Positions 22,684 through 29,447 of a DNA stretch of 34,004 bases are shown in pieces. Source of the DNA: a virus; the IMG/VR virus record IMGVR_UViG_3300010042_000198, positions 1 through 34,004 of that record. The stretch is one strand, 5' to 3'. The notes beneath the pieces were generated by a model. It made no database searches and was not told the origin of the DNA. It saw nothing but the letters and a program-made list of their open reading frames with translations. The position numbers and the translations under genes are program-made. How positions within the stretch are numbered: position 1 is the first letter of the stretch; each line of letters begins with the position of its first letter.

Positions 22684-23283
22684 ATGGGGGCGACGGTGGC
22701 GAAGTTCGACTACGACGACGTGTATCAATTCGAACTCAGCCGACGTCGGGCGCGGCGCGAAATAGGCGGGCAGGCTGACACCGCTGCGGGCTGCTTTGGC
22801 CTGCTGGTGCTCGGTGCCGTGATCGCCTTCTTTCGGTGGGTCCACGGCGCCGTCTCTGTGGTGACCGGGCCGGACGTGGCGACCTGGGTGGTTTGGATAG
22901 TCACGCTATCGGCGATAGCGGGTGTCGTCTGGCTGGTGATCAAGAGTCGCATGGAAAGCGCCAATGCGGCTCGCCGTGCCGATGCTGAAGGACAAGCAAG
23001 AGCGAAGGAAGCGATCATCCGGGCGAAAGGTGATCGCCCTGGCCTGTTTGCGGAAGCGTGGGAGAAGCGGGGACACCAGCAGGTCGCTGAGGCCGACTTG
23101 CTGGAACTTGCTGCGGCACAGCAAATGGTCGTCCAAGTTTACGGCGAGTGGGCTTTGGTCGTTCTGGTGGAACAAGGCCACCAACGAGTGGTCGAGGACG
23201 ATGTCTGTGCCGTCTTCGGAACCGATCGTGGCATCCTTATCACGGATGGCATCCGGGCCCTGATCCACTACGAACAAGATTAG
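22684..23283 (+). CDS. Two-span membrane protein of unknown function
   Basis: The 199-residue protein has two hydrophobic segments (about residues 36-55, CFGLLVLGAVIAFFRWV, and 65-87, VATWVVWIVTLSAIAGVVWLVI). A charged helical stretch follows (MESANAARRADAEGQARAKEAI), and then a soluble C-terminal domain with beta-strands (QQMVVQVYGEWALVVLVEQGHQRVV, DDVCAVFGTDRGILITDGIRALIHYEQ). The ATG at 22684 is preferred because GTGGGAG precedes it and the segment before it overlaps the divergent promoter area. It is transcribed away from the XRE gene. Function unknown. Confidence 0.65.
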   Translation: MGATVAKFDYDDVYQFELSRRRARREIGGQADTAAGCFGLLVLGAVIAFFRWVHGAVSVVTGPDVATWVVWIVTLSAIAGVVWLVIKSRMESANAARRADAEGQARAKEAIIRAKGDRPGLFAEAWEKRGHQQVAEADLLELAAAQQMVVQVYGEWALVVLVEQGHQRVVEDDVCAVFGTDRGILITDGIRALIHYEQD

Positions 23284-23434
23284 CCGCTAGACTGAAGGCC
23301 GAGCGCTCGCAGGGCTCGGCTCGTCCTGCTGAAACACCGCCCTGCCTTCGGCCCAGCTACGCTTGGCCTCGTCGATCCGGTGCTCCAGCCTTCTCTCGAT
23401 CCTTAACTCAATATCCTAGACCCAAGGTCGTCTT

Positions 23435-24006
23435 TCCCCCCCTCCGCCAAATCCACGGATGTGGCAGGCGGAGGGGGGGATGATCGACTGGCTATCCTGA
23501 GCCCTCTAGTCGCCCACAGGCCGCGTAACCGCCTTTACGGCGGTGGCTGGTGGTCTCCCGATACCAGCATCTAGCAGCCCCATCCCTGACCTGACGCAGG
23601 CCTGTAACTGGGTGGGGGATTGTCGTTGGTGTGCCCTGGGGCCTTTTCACCAGACGGTCCTTGCTCCGGGTCGTCATTAGAAGGTCAAAACGGTTAGCGG
23701 ACCTAGGTCCGCAGCGTACACGCCGGGCTGTTTGGTGCACCCGACGCGAATGGAAGGGTGTCAGCGCAGACAGAGCCTTCCTCTTGTTCGTAGTCTTTCG
23801 CGGCGCTGAGGCGTCGCCGAGCAACCGTTACTCGACCTACCCGCGTGCCTCTCGGTTCGCTTAGTCGGCAGTCGATGTCCGTCTCGCTGGCCGCCCTGCC
23901 ACAGTGCTGGTCTACGGCCTAAGCCTCTGTCCCAGCCTTTTACTGTTTTGCGGCGGGGTGGCCGCATCTAACCCCTGGGCGATATGGAAGTATTTTTGAG
24001 TACTAT
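23435..24006 (-). ncRNA. Candidate structured noncoding RNA (about 570 nt)
   Basis: This block has no convincing gene but is dense in local hairpins. Read on the minus strand from the promoter at 24013-24041, they are: TGCGGC/GCCGCA with 6-base loop; GCGCTGA/TCAGCGC around 23760-23810; the perfect palindrome GCGGACCTAGGTCCGC (23697-23712); GCTGGT/ACCAGC near 23545-23567; ACCGCC/GGCGGT with 5-base loop near 23528-23544; and finally a 14-bp stem (23435-23448 with 23467-23480) that encloses a CCAC/GTGG hairpin. No T-run follows the last stem, so its role as terminator is unsure. Size and setting recall the large ornate RNAs of phages and elements such as GOLLD and ROOL, but I cannot assign a family. 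A decayed gene remains possible. Confidence 0.45.
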
Positions 24007-24012
24007 TATCTA

Positions 24013-24041
24013 TTTATACATTATCGCGGGAGAAGAGTCAA
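24013..24041 (-). promoter_or_regulatory. Near-consensus sigma-70 promoter reading leftward
   Basis: On the minus strand TTGACT (24041-24036) is followed by exactly 17 bases and then TATAAA (24018-24013), each box 5 of 6 to consensus. The surroundings (23990-24045) are the most AT-rich patch of the area. No coding gene follows within about 700 bases on that strand, so the product would be the candidate RNA. Confidence 0.65.
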
Positions 24042-24190
24042 TTTCTGTGTGCTGAAAGAACTGTTGCTCCGAAGCAATCGGTCTTTCGATCTGCTCGCAA
24101 TGGCGTAGCGCTTGCATCCGAATGACTCATACCTAGAAAGTGCGCGGTGAACTCGGACAGCAGGTCGGGGTCGATTTCCTCGAGCGATCA
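24038..24190 (-). pseudogene. Coding-like tail after the stops of the 152-residue gene
   Basis: In the frame of the upstream gene, after TGA TCA TGA, the sequence reads SLEEIDPDLLSEFTAHFLGMSH and goes on to a TGA at 24038-24040, 51 codons without a start codon at its head. The amino-acid pattern (amphipathic acidic helix) looks coding. It may be the lost C-terminal part of the 152-residue protein or a truncated piece of another gene. The likeness could also be chance. Confidence 0.3.
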
Positions 24191-24193
24191 TGA

Positions 24194-24652
24194 TCACTCG
24201 GTCTCAGCCTTGAACAGCGGATGGCCGAGGAAAATGCCGCTCCGCTGAACTTCCATGTAGTCGGCCAGATACTCGCCGAAATGGCCGAAGGCGGGCGTTG
24301 CCCGAGCGCGCGCGCAAAGGGTCAGATCGATGCAAGACACATCCACGAACGCGGGGCCCGCCTCGATCGCAAGCGGGCCTTTAGTCACCATCCAGCCCAC
24401 GGCATTTTCGAGAATGCCGACCTGATCGCCTTCCAAGACCAGGGGTCCCTTCATCGAGCGAAGCAACTCAGTCCAGTCACGGCCTGGGCGAAAGTTTCGC
24501 GCGACCTCGTTCAGGCTGACGCGGTTGGTCCTCGCATCCCAGTGGTGACCCTCTGCGATGTAGTGGGCGACGGTCATCAACAGGTTCGCCTGATGCTTGG
24601 TGAGAACCATTTGTCGGACTTGTCCGTGACGTTGCGTCCAGTCTTTGAGCAT
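24194..24652 (-). CDS. Unknown 152-residue protein
   Basis: I do not recognise this protein. It has a polar N terminus, a helical part (TKHQANLLMTVAHYIAEGHHWDARTNRVSLNEVARNF), then GPLVLEGDQVGILENAVGWMVTKGPLAIEAGPAFVDVSC and an end rich in aromatic residues (FGHFGEYLADYMEVQRSGIFLGHPLF). No membrane span is seen. The start may be the ATG at 24652 or the one at 24610 (MVLTKHQ). A candidate promoter lies at 24708-24736. After its TGA the same frame meets a second TGA and then reads on for about 50 residues of coding-like sequence, so it may once have been longer. Confidence 0.6.
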   Translation of the reverse strand: MLKDWTQRHGQVRQMVLTKHQANLLMTVAHYIAEGHHWDARTNRVSLNEVARNFRPGRDWTELLRSMKGPLVLEGDQVGILENAVGWMVTKGPLAIEAGPAFVDVSCIDLTLCARARATPAFGHFGEYLADYMEVQRSGIFLGHPLFKAETE

Positions 24653-24707
24653 GTGTGCCTACTAAAAATGTTATGTTGGTACCACGTTGGCAATCCATTC
24701 AATCGGC

Positions 24708-24736
24708 GATGTAGGCGACGATTAACGGGGTGTCAA
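24708..24736 (-). promoter_or_regulatory. Candidate promoter of the 152-residue gene
   Basis: On the minus strand TTGACA (24736-24731) precedes a 17-base spacer and TACATC (24713-24708), 55 bases before the ATG at 24652. The -35 is perfect, the -10 is weak. Confidence 0.45.
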
Positions 24737-24753
24737 CGAATACCAATTTTCAC

Positions 24754-24782
24754 TTGACGAACATTCAACGCGATTTTGAATA
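24754..24782 (+). promoter_or_regulatory. Candidate divergent promoter
   Basis: TTGACG (24754-24759), 17 bases, then TGAATA (24777-24782). It faces away from the minus-strand candidate promoter 18 bp to the left and could serve the small open frame at 24832. Confidence 0.35.
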
Positions 24783-24831
24783 TGGTGTAATGGCGTGCCA
24801 CTAAGAGCGCCCAAACGTAATCGTGCTCGAA

Positions 24832-24990
24832 ATGATGTTCGCGGAGAGCGCGATTGCGGCAAGGACAGGCGTGGGCATTAGGGAAGCGCAGGATGCCGTC
24901 GCCAGCCCCTCCAGATGCTCCAGCAAGGTGATCGGAGGCTTAGGTGCAGGGGCAAGTGCCCGAGCGATCTTGGCGGACTTCCTGGCGTAA
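24832..24990 (+). CDS. Possible small protein (52 residues)
   Basis: An open frame starts with two successive ATGs and reads FAESAIAARTGVGIREAQDAV, then a serine-rich turn and GGLGAGASARAILADFLA. It lies downstream of a candidate promoter but lacks a clear ribosome site. It could be a real small gene, or the tail of a decayed one, as the stretch up to 25100 holds no other gene. Low certainty. Confidence 0.3.
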   Translation: MMFAESAIAARTGVGIREAQDAVASPSRCSSKVIGGLGAGASARAILADFLA

Positions 24991-25109
24991 TTGTCAGGGC
25001 ACCTCGTATCGACAAAAGAACCGACGACCCACCGGCGACCTTTGGTGCACTGGTGGATCAGGCCGACGTCTTCCTCCCGATCGGTTCCTAGGGAGCGTGT
25101 TGGGAGAGG

Positions 25110-25976
25110 CTAGCGAGGAGGCGGCGAAACGTTTGCAAGGTCGTTCTCTAGGTAGTCGCTGATAGATTGCAGATGGCCCGACGACGTCTCGCCGAGATCG
25201 CTGAATCTGTAGTTTTCGCATAGAACATCGACCATCGCGTGGACGCTGAAATAGGCGGCCATGAAGACGGTGATGAGGTGGCTCGTCAACGCGAGGTATT
25301 TGAACTCGTCCCGTGATTGCGGCGTTCGGCCCATCCCGCCCCAGAAGAAAATCGAGCCGAAATAGCTACCATGTAGGATTTCCGACGAATGTGCGTAGAT
25401 CGCGAAGTAAGCGGCATGAAGCTTCAGTCCCGCACTTCTATGTTTGCCGGAGATCGTCTCGATGCGGCGGGCAAGAGACACCGTCGTCCAGTCCCGAATC
25501 TCGGTCCCGTTCTTCTTCGTGAAGGCATCGAGGGCTTCCTGAATCTCTGGAAATCGTTCTGGCGTAAGCGCGGGCCGATCAGCCGAAACCCTGATCTCGG
25601 CGTCTCCAATCCGGAGCTTGCGGTCGAGGTCGCGATACCCCCGCTGTAGGGCGTGCATCTGGGCGCGCCTTGCGGCTTCTGGACCGACGACGGCGATGTA
25701 GGTCACATTTGCAGCTTGTTCGACGACGGACCGCGCGATCCCGAAGGCGTCGCGAATAGGCAAGTCGAGGGATTCCGTTAGTTTCAAGATCGATTCGACG
25801 GATGAGCGGATGGCCTGGGCCATGAGAACCACAACGTCAGCGACCTCGTCGTCCCTCGTCGCGGCAAGGGCATGAATGAGCGCGTCCACAAGCCGCGCCT
25901 GTTCGGCTAGATGATTGCAGAGCCGCTGGCGATGGCCTTCATAAAAGGCTTCGAGATTCTCGGTTTGATCCGTCAT
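25110..25976 (-). CDS. DUF5677-like protein, third gene of the TIR-like operon
   Basis: The 288-residue protein is nearly all helical. It has the segment VLMAQAIRSSVESILKLTESLDLPIRDAFGIARSVVEQAANVTYIAVVG (about residues 49-97), where R-S-V-V-E-Q-A and the following Y-I resemble the DUF5677 family, and a later H-A-A-Y-F-A-I-Y-A-H-S-S-E-I-L-H-G stretch (about 187-203) typical of that group. DUF5677 proteins occur often near defence genes; their activity is unclear, and a HEPN-like helical fold is only a possibility. The gene starts 25 bases after the TIR-like gene stop on the same strand and is probably co-transcribed with it. Confidence 0.65.
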   Translation of the reverse strand: MTDQTENLEAFYEGHRQRLCNHLAEQARLVDALIHALAATRDDEVADVVVLMAQAIRSSVESILKLTESLDLPIRDAFGIARSVVEQAANVTYIAVVGPEAARRAQMHALQRGYRDLDRKLRIGDAEIRVSADRPALTPERFPEIQEALDAFTKKNGTEIRDWTTVSLARRIETISGKHRSAGLKLHAAYFAIYAHSSEILHGSYFGSIFFWGGMGRTPQSRDEFKYLALTSHLITVFMAAYFSVHAMVDVLCENYRFSDLGETSSGHLQSISDYLENDLANVSPPPR

Positions 25977-26001
25977 CGGGGTGCCAGTCTACTCACGACA
26001 A

Positions 26002-26907
26002 CTAGCCGCGCATGACCGCATTGAAGTCGATGTGATACCCAGCGGCGTCCAACTCTTTCGCCAGCGCGAGGCGCCAAGCTCCACCTTGATCGAACGCCGT
26101 GTAGACGACACCGACAAAGTCGGACGGGATTTCGAGGTCCCCCTGTTTGAGCGCGCAGACTTTGTCCCGACCTAGGTGGCCAATAAAGTACCCAAGTTCC
26201 AGGATGACGTTCTGACGAGCACGCGGTGACTCCCCATCCACCGTCTTCGACCGTCCGAAATCGTCCGGCGTCATGATCACGACGGCGAAACCGACGTCGT
26301 TATTCGCCTCCAGCTTCTCAGCCACCGTCATTCCACGATTGGTCTGTTCGTGAAGGATGATGGCCTGGAGGCCGAGCTTCTCGAGGAACCGCGCGACCAT
26401 CTCCCGAGGAGCTTCCTCATGGCCGTGAACGATGAACACCTTAGTCACGTCTCCAGCCTTTCGAGCCTGCGGACCCCTAGGCTTGGCAGACTTCGCTTCC
26501 ACATGAGCTTTGTAATCGCGGAGGAATGGAATGAATGCCGATCGAGTGACGTTACGGACCGCGCCGATGATTTTGCTTCCGGCGTCGTAGAATTGGAAAG
26601 CGAAGTTCACGAACCAGTCGGTGTTGGCAGCGGCCCGCTCGATCAGCAGAATCGTTAGGCCAAGCTCTTCGTTTTTGTCAGTTGGCCACTCCAGTTCGTC
26701 GCGACCGATGCCGCTATGATGTTCCTGCCGCTGAAGGAACGCGTCGAAATCCAACCCGGACGTCAGTTCGTCGTTGATCGCCTTGAGTTCCGGATCAGCC
26801 AAGGCTTTCGCCATTTTCTTCAGTGGCCGAGATATCGTGTTGTAGTCAGCCGACTGAATATCCAGCACGGCATTGTTGAGGTCCGCTAGGGCGTCAGGGA
26901 TCGGCAT
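26002..26907 (-). CDS. TIR-like nucleotide-binding domain protein, probable defence effector
   Basis: The 301-residue protein has a C-terminal domain (about residues 152-290) with the hallmarks of the predicted nucleotide-binding TIR-like family (PF10137 type): KVFIVHGHEEAPREMVARFLEKLGLQAIILHEQTNRGMTVAEKLE, DVGFAVVIMTPDD, RARQNVILELGYFIGHLGR and VCALKQGDLEIPSDFVGVVY. Relatives serve as effectors in CBASS and other anti-phage systems, where TIR domains act on NAD+; this activity is inferred here. The N-terminal 150 residues are helical, with PLKKMAKALADPELKAIND and an aromatic stretch DWFVNFAFQFYDAGSKIIGAV, and may sense or regulate. The ATG directly follows the TAG of the upstream small gene, so the two are coupled. 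Confidence 0.88.
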   Translation of the reverse strand: MPIPDALADLNNAVLDIQSADYNTISRPLKKMAKALADPELKAINDELTSGLDFDAFLQRQEHHSGIGRDELEWPTDKNEELGLTILLIERAAANTDWFVNFAFQFYDAGSKIIGAVRNVTRSAFIPFLRDYKAHVEAKSAKPRGPQARKAGDVTKVFIVHGHEEAPREMVARFLEKLGLQAIILHEQTNRGMTVAEKLEANNDVGFAVVIMTPDDFGRSKTVDGESPRARQNVILELGYFIGHLGRDKVCALKQGDLEIPSDFVGVVYTAFDQGGAWRLALAKELDAAGYHIDFNAVMRG

Positions 26908-27189
26908 CTAGTCGTTCTTTTGCAGTCGTTTCTGAGCGGCACTTTCGAGAATGCGGGCTCGGAGGCCCTCCTTCACCTTCACGACCGTGTTCTCAACCCA
27001 ATCGTTCGATCCATAGGATGCGGCCTTCTCATTAACGGCGGTTTCCATGGTGACGATGGCTCGCTCGATGCTGCCGGGGTCGTCTGGATCGTAGGAGACC
27101 TTCACGAGTTCGCCATCGAGTTCCTTGATGAACTTGGCGAGCCCCTGCATTTTCTTGCTCAACTGGTCGAGCCCTGTGAACTTGGCCAT
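26908..27189 (-). CDS. Small helical partner protein of the TIR-like gene
   Basis: The 93-residue protein starts AKFTGLDQLSKKMQGLAKFIKELDGELVKVSYDPDDP and continues SIERAIVTMETAVNEKAASYGSND, then a basic helix to the end. It is charged, helical and without membrane segments. I recall similar small proteins beside TIR-like genes in other genomes, but I cannot name a family. The ATG at 27189 has GGAGAGGAC just upstream and is preferred to a longer reading from 27234. Zero spacing to the TIR-like start suggests equal production, as for an inhibitor, sensor or adaptor of the effector. Confidence 0.75.
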   Translation of the reverse strand: MAKFTGLDQLSKKMQGLAKFIKELDGELVKVSYDPDDPGSIERAIVTMETAVNEKAASYGSNDWVENTVVKVKEGLRARILESAAQKRLQKND

Positions 27190-27460
27190 GTCCTCTCCAG
27201 CAAAAATCCCCTCACAACCTCGGGTCGTTTGCATCGAGTTACAAGCCAGTGGCTCGATCCATCGCCTACATCGGGATCAAGAATCCATTGTCGTCTGAGC
27301 TAGCGGACTCAAGTGGCCGCACGGCGAATTACGGCTATCGCCGGTGGGTGCAGAAGAGACAAAGCGGGGGGCGTACAAAGATGATTGTCCGACCGAATGA
27401 TCACCGTGACTTAGCTGCAACCACTGGTAGGCTGGCCATCAAACGCGGGGGCGACGGTCA

Positions 27461-28396
27461 ATGGAAGCGCAGGAGAAACTGAGCGAGAGCGACCGGCGAG
27501 TATGGCCGTGGCCCACGGCTCTAAACATTGCGGTGTTCTTTGCCGTCGTTATGGGCGGCTCCAGCGGTCTCCGCCCCTCTGGCATCCCGTTCTTGCTCGG
27601 GAGCAGCTTCACGCTTTCGGGGGTGATTTGGCTGATCACCTACTTCGGTTTCCTAAAACGAACCCGCGCCGTCTCGGGCGGGTACGCGTTCGGTGTTCTC
27701 TACGCCGCCACCTTCATCTCGAGCGTTTTCACCTACGCCTTCACCGAAGTCCAAGCGGATAGGGCGCGGAGCGGATTGCGCGAAAGCTATGAGCAATTCC
27801 AGAAGGGCGGAACGATCGATGAGAGCCCAACCGCGACCGGCGACTATGGCCGCATGGAAGGGCTATCCCGTTCCTTGATGAAGTCGGCCCGCCAACTGCA
27901 AATCGACTATCAGATCGAGCTTGAGCCTCTGAGGATTGCCGAAATCCTCACGCCTGAGAACCTCCGCGCCGATCGCGATCTTGTGGAAAGCGAGCGACGG
28001 ACCCGGCAGGCGCGCGCCGTCGTCGAGAAATATCACGATCGAGCGACCGCGCTGATCGTCGCGCACCGCAAGGCCATCGAAGACCTCCCCGTAGACTATG
28101 ATCGCCGCCGCCTCTTGCTCGCCGAACTGGATAGAGGCGAGGCCAGGGTGGCGCCGATGCGCGATCGCGTGTGGGACATCGACGCCGAAGTCATGGCCGA
28201 ATACCAGAGCTTGGTCGCCTTGCTGAAGGCATCCAAAGGCCGTTGGCAGGTGCAGGCCGATCGAGTGATGTTCGAAAACGACGCGGACCTAGAGGCGTAC
28301 AACCGCCATCAAGCGAACATGGATAGGCTCGCGACCGAACAGGAGAAGCTCACCAAGACGCTCAACGATCAGATGGCGGCCTCAGTCAAACCTTAG
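27461..28396 (+). CDS. Membrane protein with a long cytosolic helical domain
   Basis: The 311-residue protein has three hydrophobic segments in the first third (about residues 20-33, 44-64 and 73-94: NIAVFFAVVMGG, FLLGSSFTLSGVIWLITYFGF, GYAFGVLYAATFISSVFTYAF). Two hundred charged, mostly helical residues follow with heptad order (ESERRTRQARAVVEKYHDRATALIVAHRKAIEDL, AEVMAEYQSLVALLKASKGRWQVQ, NMDRLATEQEKLTKTLNDQM). This layout recalls membrane-bound sensors or abortive-infection components, but no family is recognised. It is divergent from the TIR-like operon, and the roughly 270 bases between them must hold both promoters. Confidence 0.7.
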   Translation: MEAQEKLSESDRRVWPWPTALNIAVFFAVVMGGSSGLRPSGIPFLLGSSFTLSGVIWLITYFGFLKRTRAVSGGYAFGVLYAATFISSVFTYAFTEVQADRARSGLRESYEQFQKGGTIDESPTATGDYGRMEGLSRSLMKSARQLQIDYQIELEPLRIAEILTPENLRADRDLVESERRTRQARAVVEKYHDRATALIVAHRKAIEDLPVDYDRRRLLLAELDRGEARVAPMRDRVWDIDAEVMAEYQSLVALLKASKGRWQVQADRVMFENDADLEAYNRHQANMDRLATEQEKLTKTLNDQMAASVKP

Positions 28397-28433
28397 ACAC
28401 GCTGCCACAGAGGCGAACGCGACCACGCGGCAG

Positions 28434-28868
28434 CTAGAACTTCGCGACCGGCAGCGGCGTGAACCGCTCGCGACGACACGTCCCTTTGAGCGTCGATCCC
28501 GAGCCTCCCCCGAAGTCGGTCGTGAAGGTAATCGTCCCTTCAGTCCGGTTCACGGTCCACTTGCGCGTAGGCTCTTTCTTCAACGTGATCGTGGTCGAGG
28601 TGATCTCAGCGATCCGTTGGGCGCCGTCGATCTGGCAACGTGTAACCGGACACCATTCCTGCCGGTCGAGGTCGAACGTGTAACGCACTTCACCGGTATC
28701 TACGGGCGGCAGGTCGCCGCCCAGGACGGTTCCGTCACGGGTGACCGTGAGCAACTCTGTCTTGGTCTGACAGACGAGGTCGAATTGCCCTGTTGATGCA
28801 GCGCAAGCCGGTCCCGCGAATAGGGCGATGAGTGCCCCAAGCGAACCGATGCGGGTCATGGCCGTCAT
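28434..28868 (-). CDS. Secreted protein of unknown function behind the MucR-like gene
   Basis: The 144-residue precursor starts with a signal peptide ([17 protein letters not shown], cleavage after ACA near residue 24). The mature part is beta-rich with four cysteines ([32 protein letters not shown]), likely two disulphides in the periplasm, and alternating threonines ([20 protein letters not shown]). Its ATG overlaps the stop of the regulator gene (ATGA), so both are made from one message. Role unknown. Confidence 0.75.
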   Translation of the reverse strand: MTAMTRIGSLGALIALFAGPACAASTGQFDLVCQTKTELLTVTRDGTVLGGDLPPVDTGEVRYTFDLDRQEWCPVTRCQIDGAQRIAEITSTTITLKKEPTRKWTVNRTEGTITFTTDFGGGSGSTLKGTCRRERFTPLPVAKF

Positions 28869-29326
28869 TTCTTCCCCTTCGCCGCCGGAGCCTTCTTCGC
28901 CGCTTTCGCTGCGCCTTTCGGCTTCCGACCGCCTTGTCCGAGCCCGCTAGCGACGGCCAGGGCGGATCGGGCGGCAGCATAGTTCGGGGCGACCATCGGG
29001 TAGTCTTTCGGGAGCCCCCATTTGGCCCGGTATTGTTCGGGGCTCAGGTCGTATTTCGTCCTGAGGTGCCGCTTCAGCGATTTGAACTTCCGGCCATCTT
29101 CAAGGCAGATCAGGAAATCCGGCGTCAAAGACTTCCGGACGGACACCGCAGGCGCCTGGGGTTCCGACGCTGGTGCCGAGGTCCCCGCGCTAACGCCGTT
29201 AAGGGTCGAGTGGACCGACGAGATCAGAGCGCCCAGGTCGTTGGCGGATACCGAGTTGTTGCCGACGTAGGCGGCGACGATATCCGCCGTCAGGCCGATG
29301 AGGTTGGTTTGATCTTCGTCAGCCAT
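28865..29326 (-). CDS. MucR/Ros-family transcriptional regulator
   Basis: The 153-residue protein matches the MucR/Ros group: [29 protein letters not shown] at the N terminus (oligomerising region), then the zinc-finger DNA-binding domain [54 protein letters not shown]. The usual second histidine of the finger is lysine here (RHLRTKY), as in some relatives that fold with other ligands. A lysine- and alanine-rich tail ([19 protein letters not shown]) is unusual and may add DNA affinity. In Caulobacter MucR proteins control cell-cycle genes; an element-borne copy could silence the element or act on host genes. Confidence 0.92.
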   Translation of the reverse strand: MADEDQTNLIGLTADIVAAYVGNNSVSANDLGALISSVHSTLNGVSAGTSAPASEPQAPAVSVRKSLTPDFLICLEDGRKFKSLKRHLRTKYDLSPEQYRAKWGLPKDYPMVAPNYAAARSALAVASGLGQGGRKPKGAAKAAKKAPAAKGKK

Positions 29327-29407
29327 TTGAGTCTCCCCGTTCGGTGAACTTGTGCATCGAGTCTTCGGCGCCGTCTAACCGTCGCGCTTCTCAGGCGTGC
29401 GCCCCGG

Positions 29408-29429
29408 CGTCGGCCACATCGGGCCGACG
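29408..29429. repeat. Hairpin downstream of the right-end recombinase
   Basis: A perfect 8-bp stem CGTCGGCC/GGCCGACG with a 6-base loop lies between the recombinase stop (29448) and the MucR-like gene. It may weakly end the recombinase transcript, but no T-run follows on the minus strand. Confidence 0.45.
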
Positions 29430-29447
29430 TTCTTCGCGCCACTTCTA

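Noticed and set aside
23287-23412. Minus-strand frame reading DIELRIERRLEHRIDEAKRS to a TAG
   Set aside because: The amino-acid pattern is plausible, but the frame is closed at once upstream by a stop and has no start codon; at most a gene scrap, not supportable as a feature.
23492-23824. Open reading frame of 110 codons on the minus strand within the hairpin-rich block
   Set aside because: It lacks a ribosome site and has the low-complexity, arginine- and serine-rich look of a chance frame. The hairpins cross it without regard to codons.
23284-24041. tmRNA, RNase P RNA or a group I/II intron as the identity of the hairpin block
   Set aside because: I looked for the conserved tag-coding, GAGGAAAGTCCGGGC-type, and intron core motifs on both strands and did not find them.
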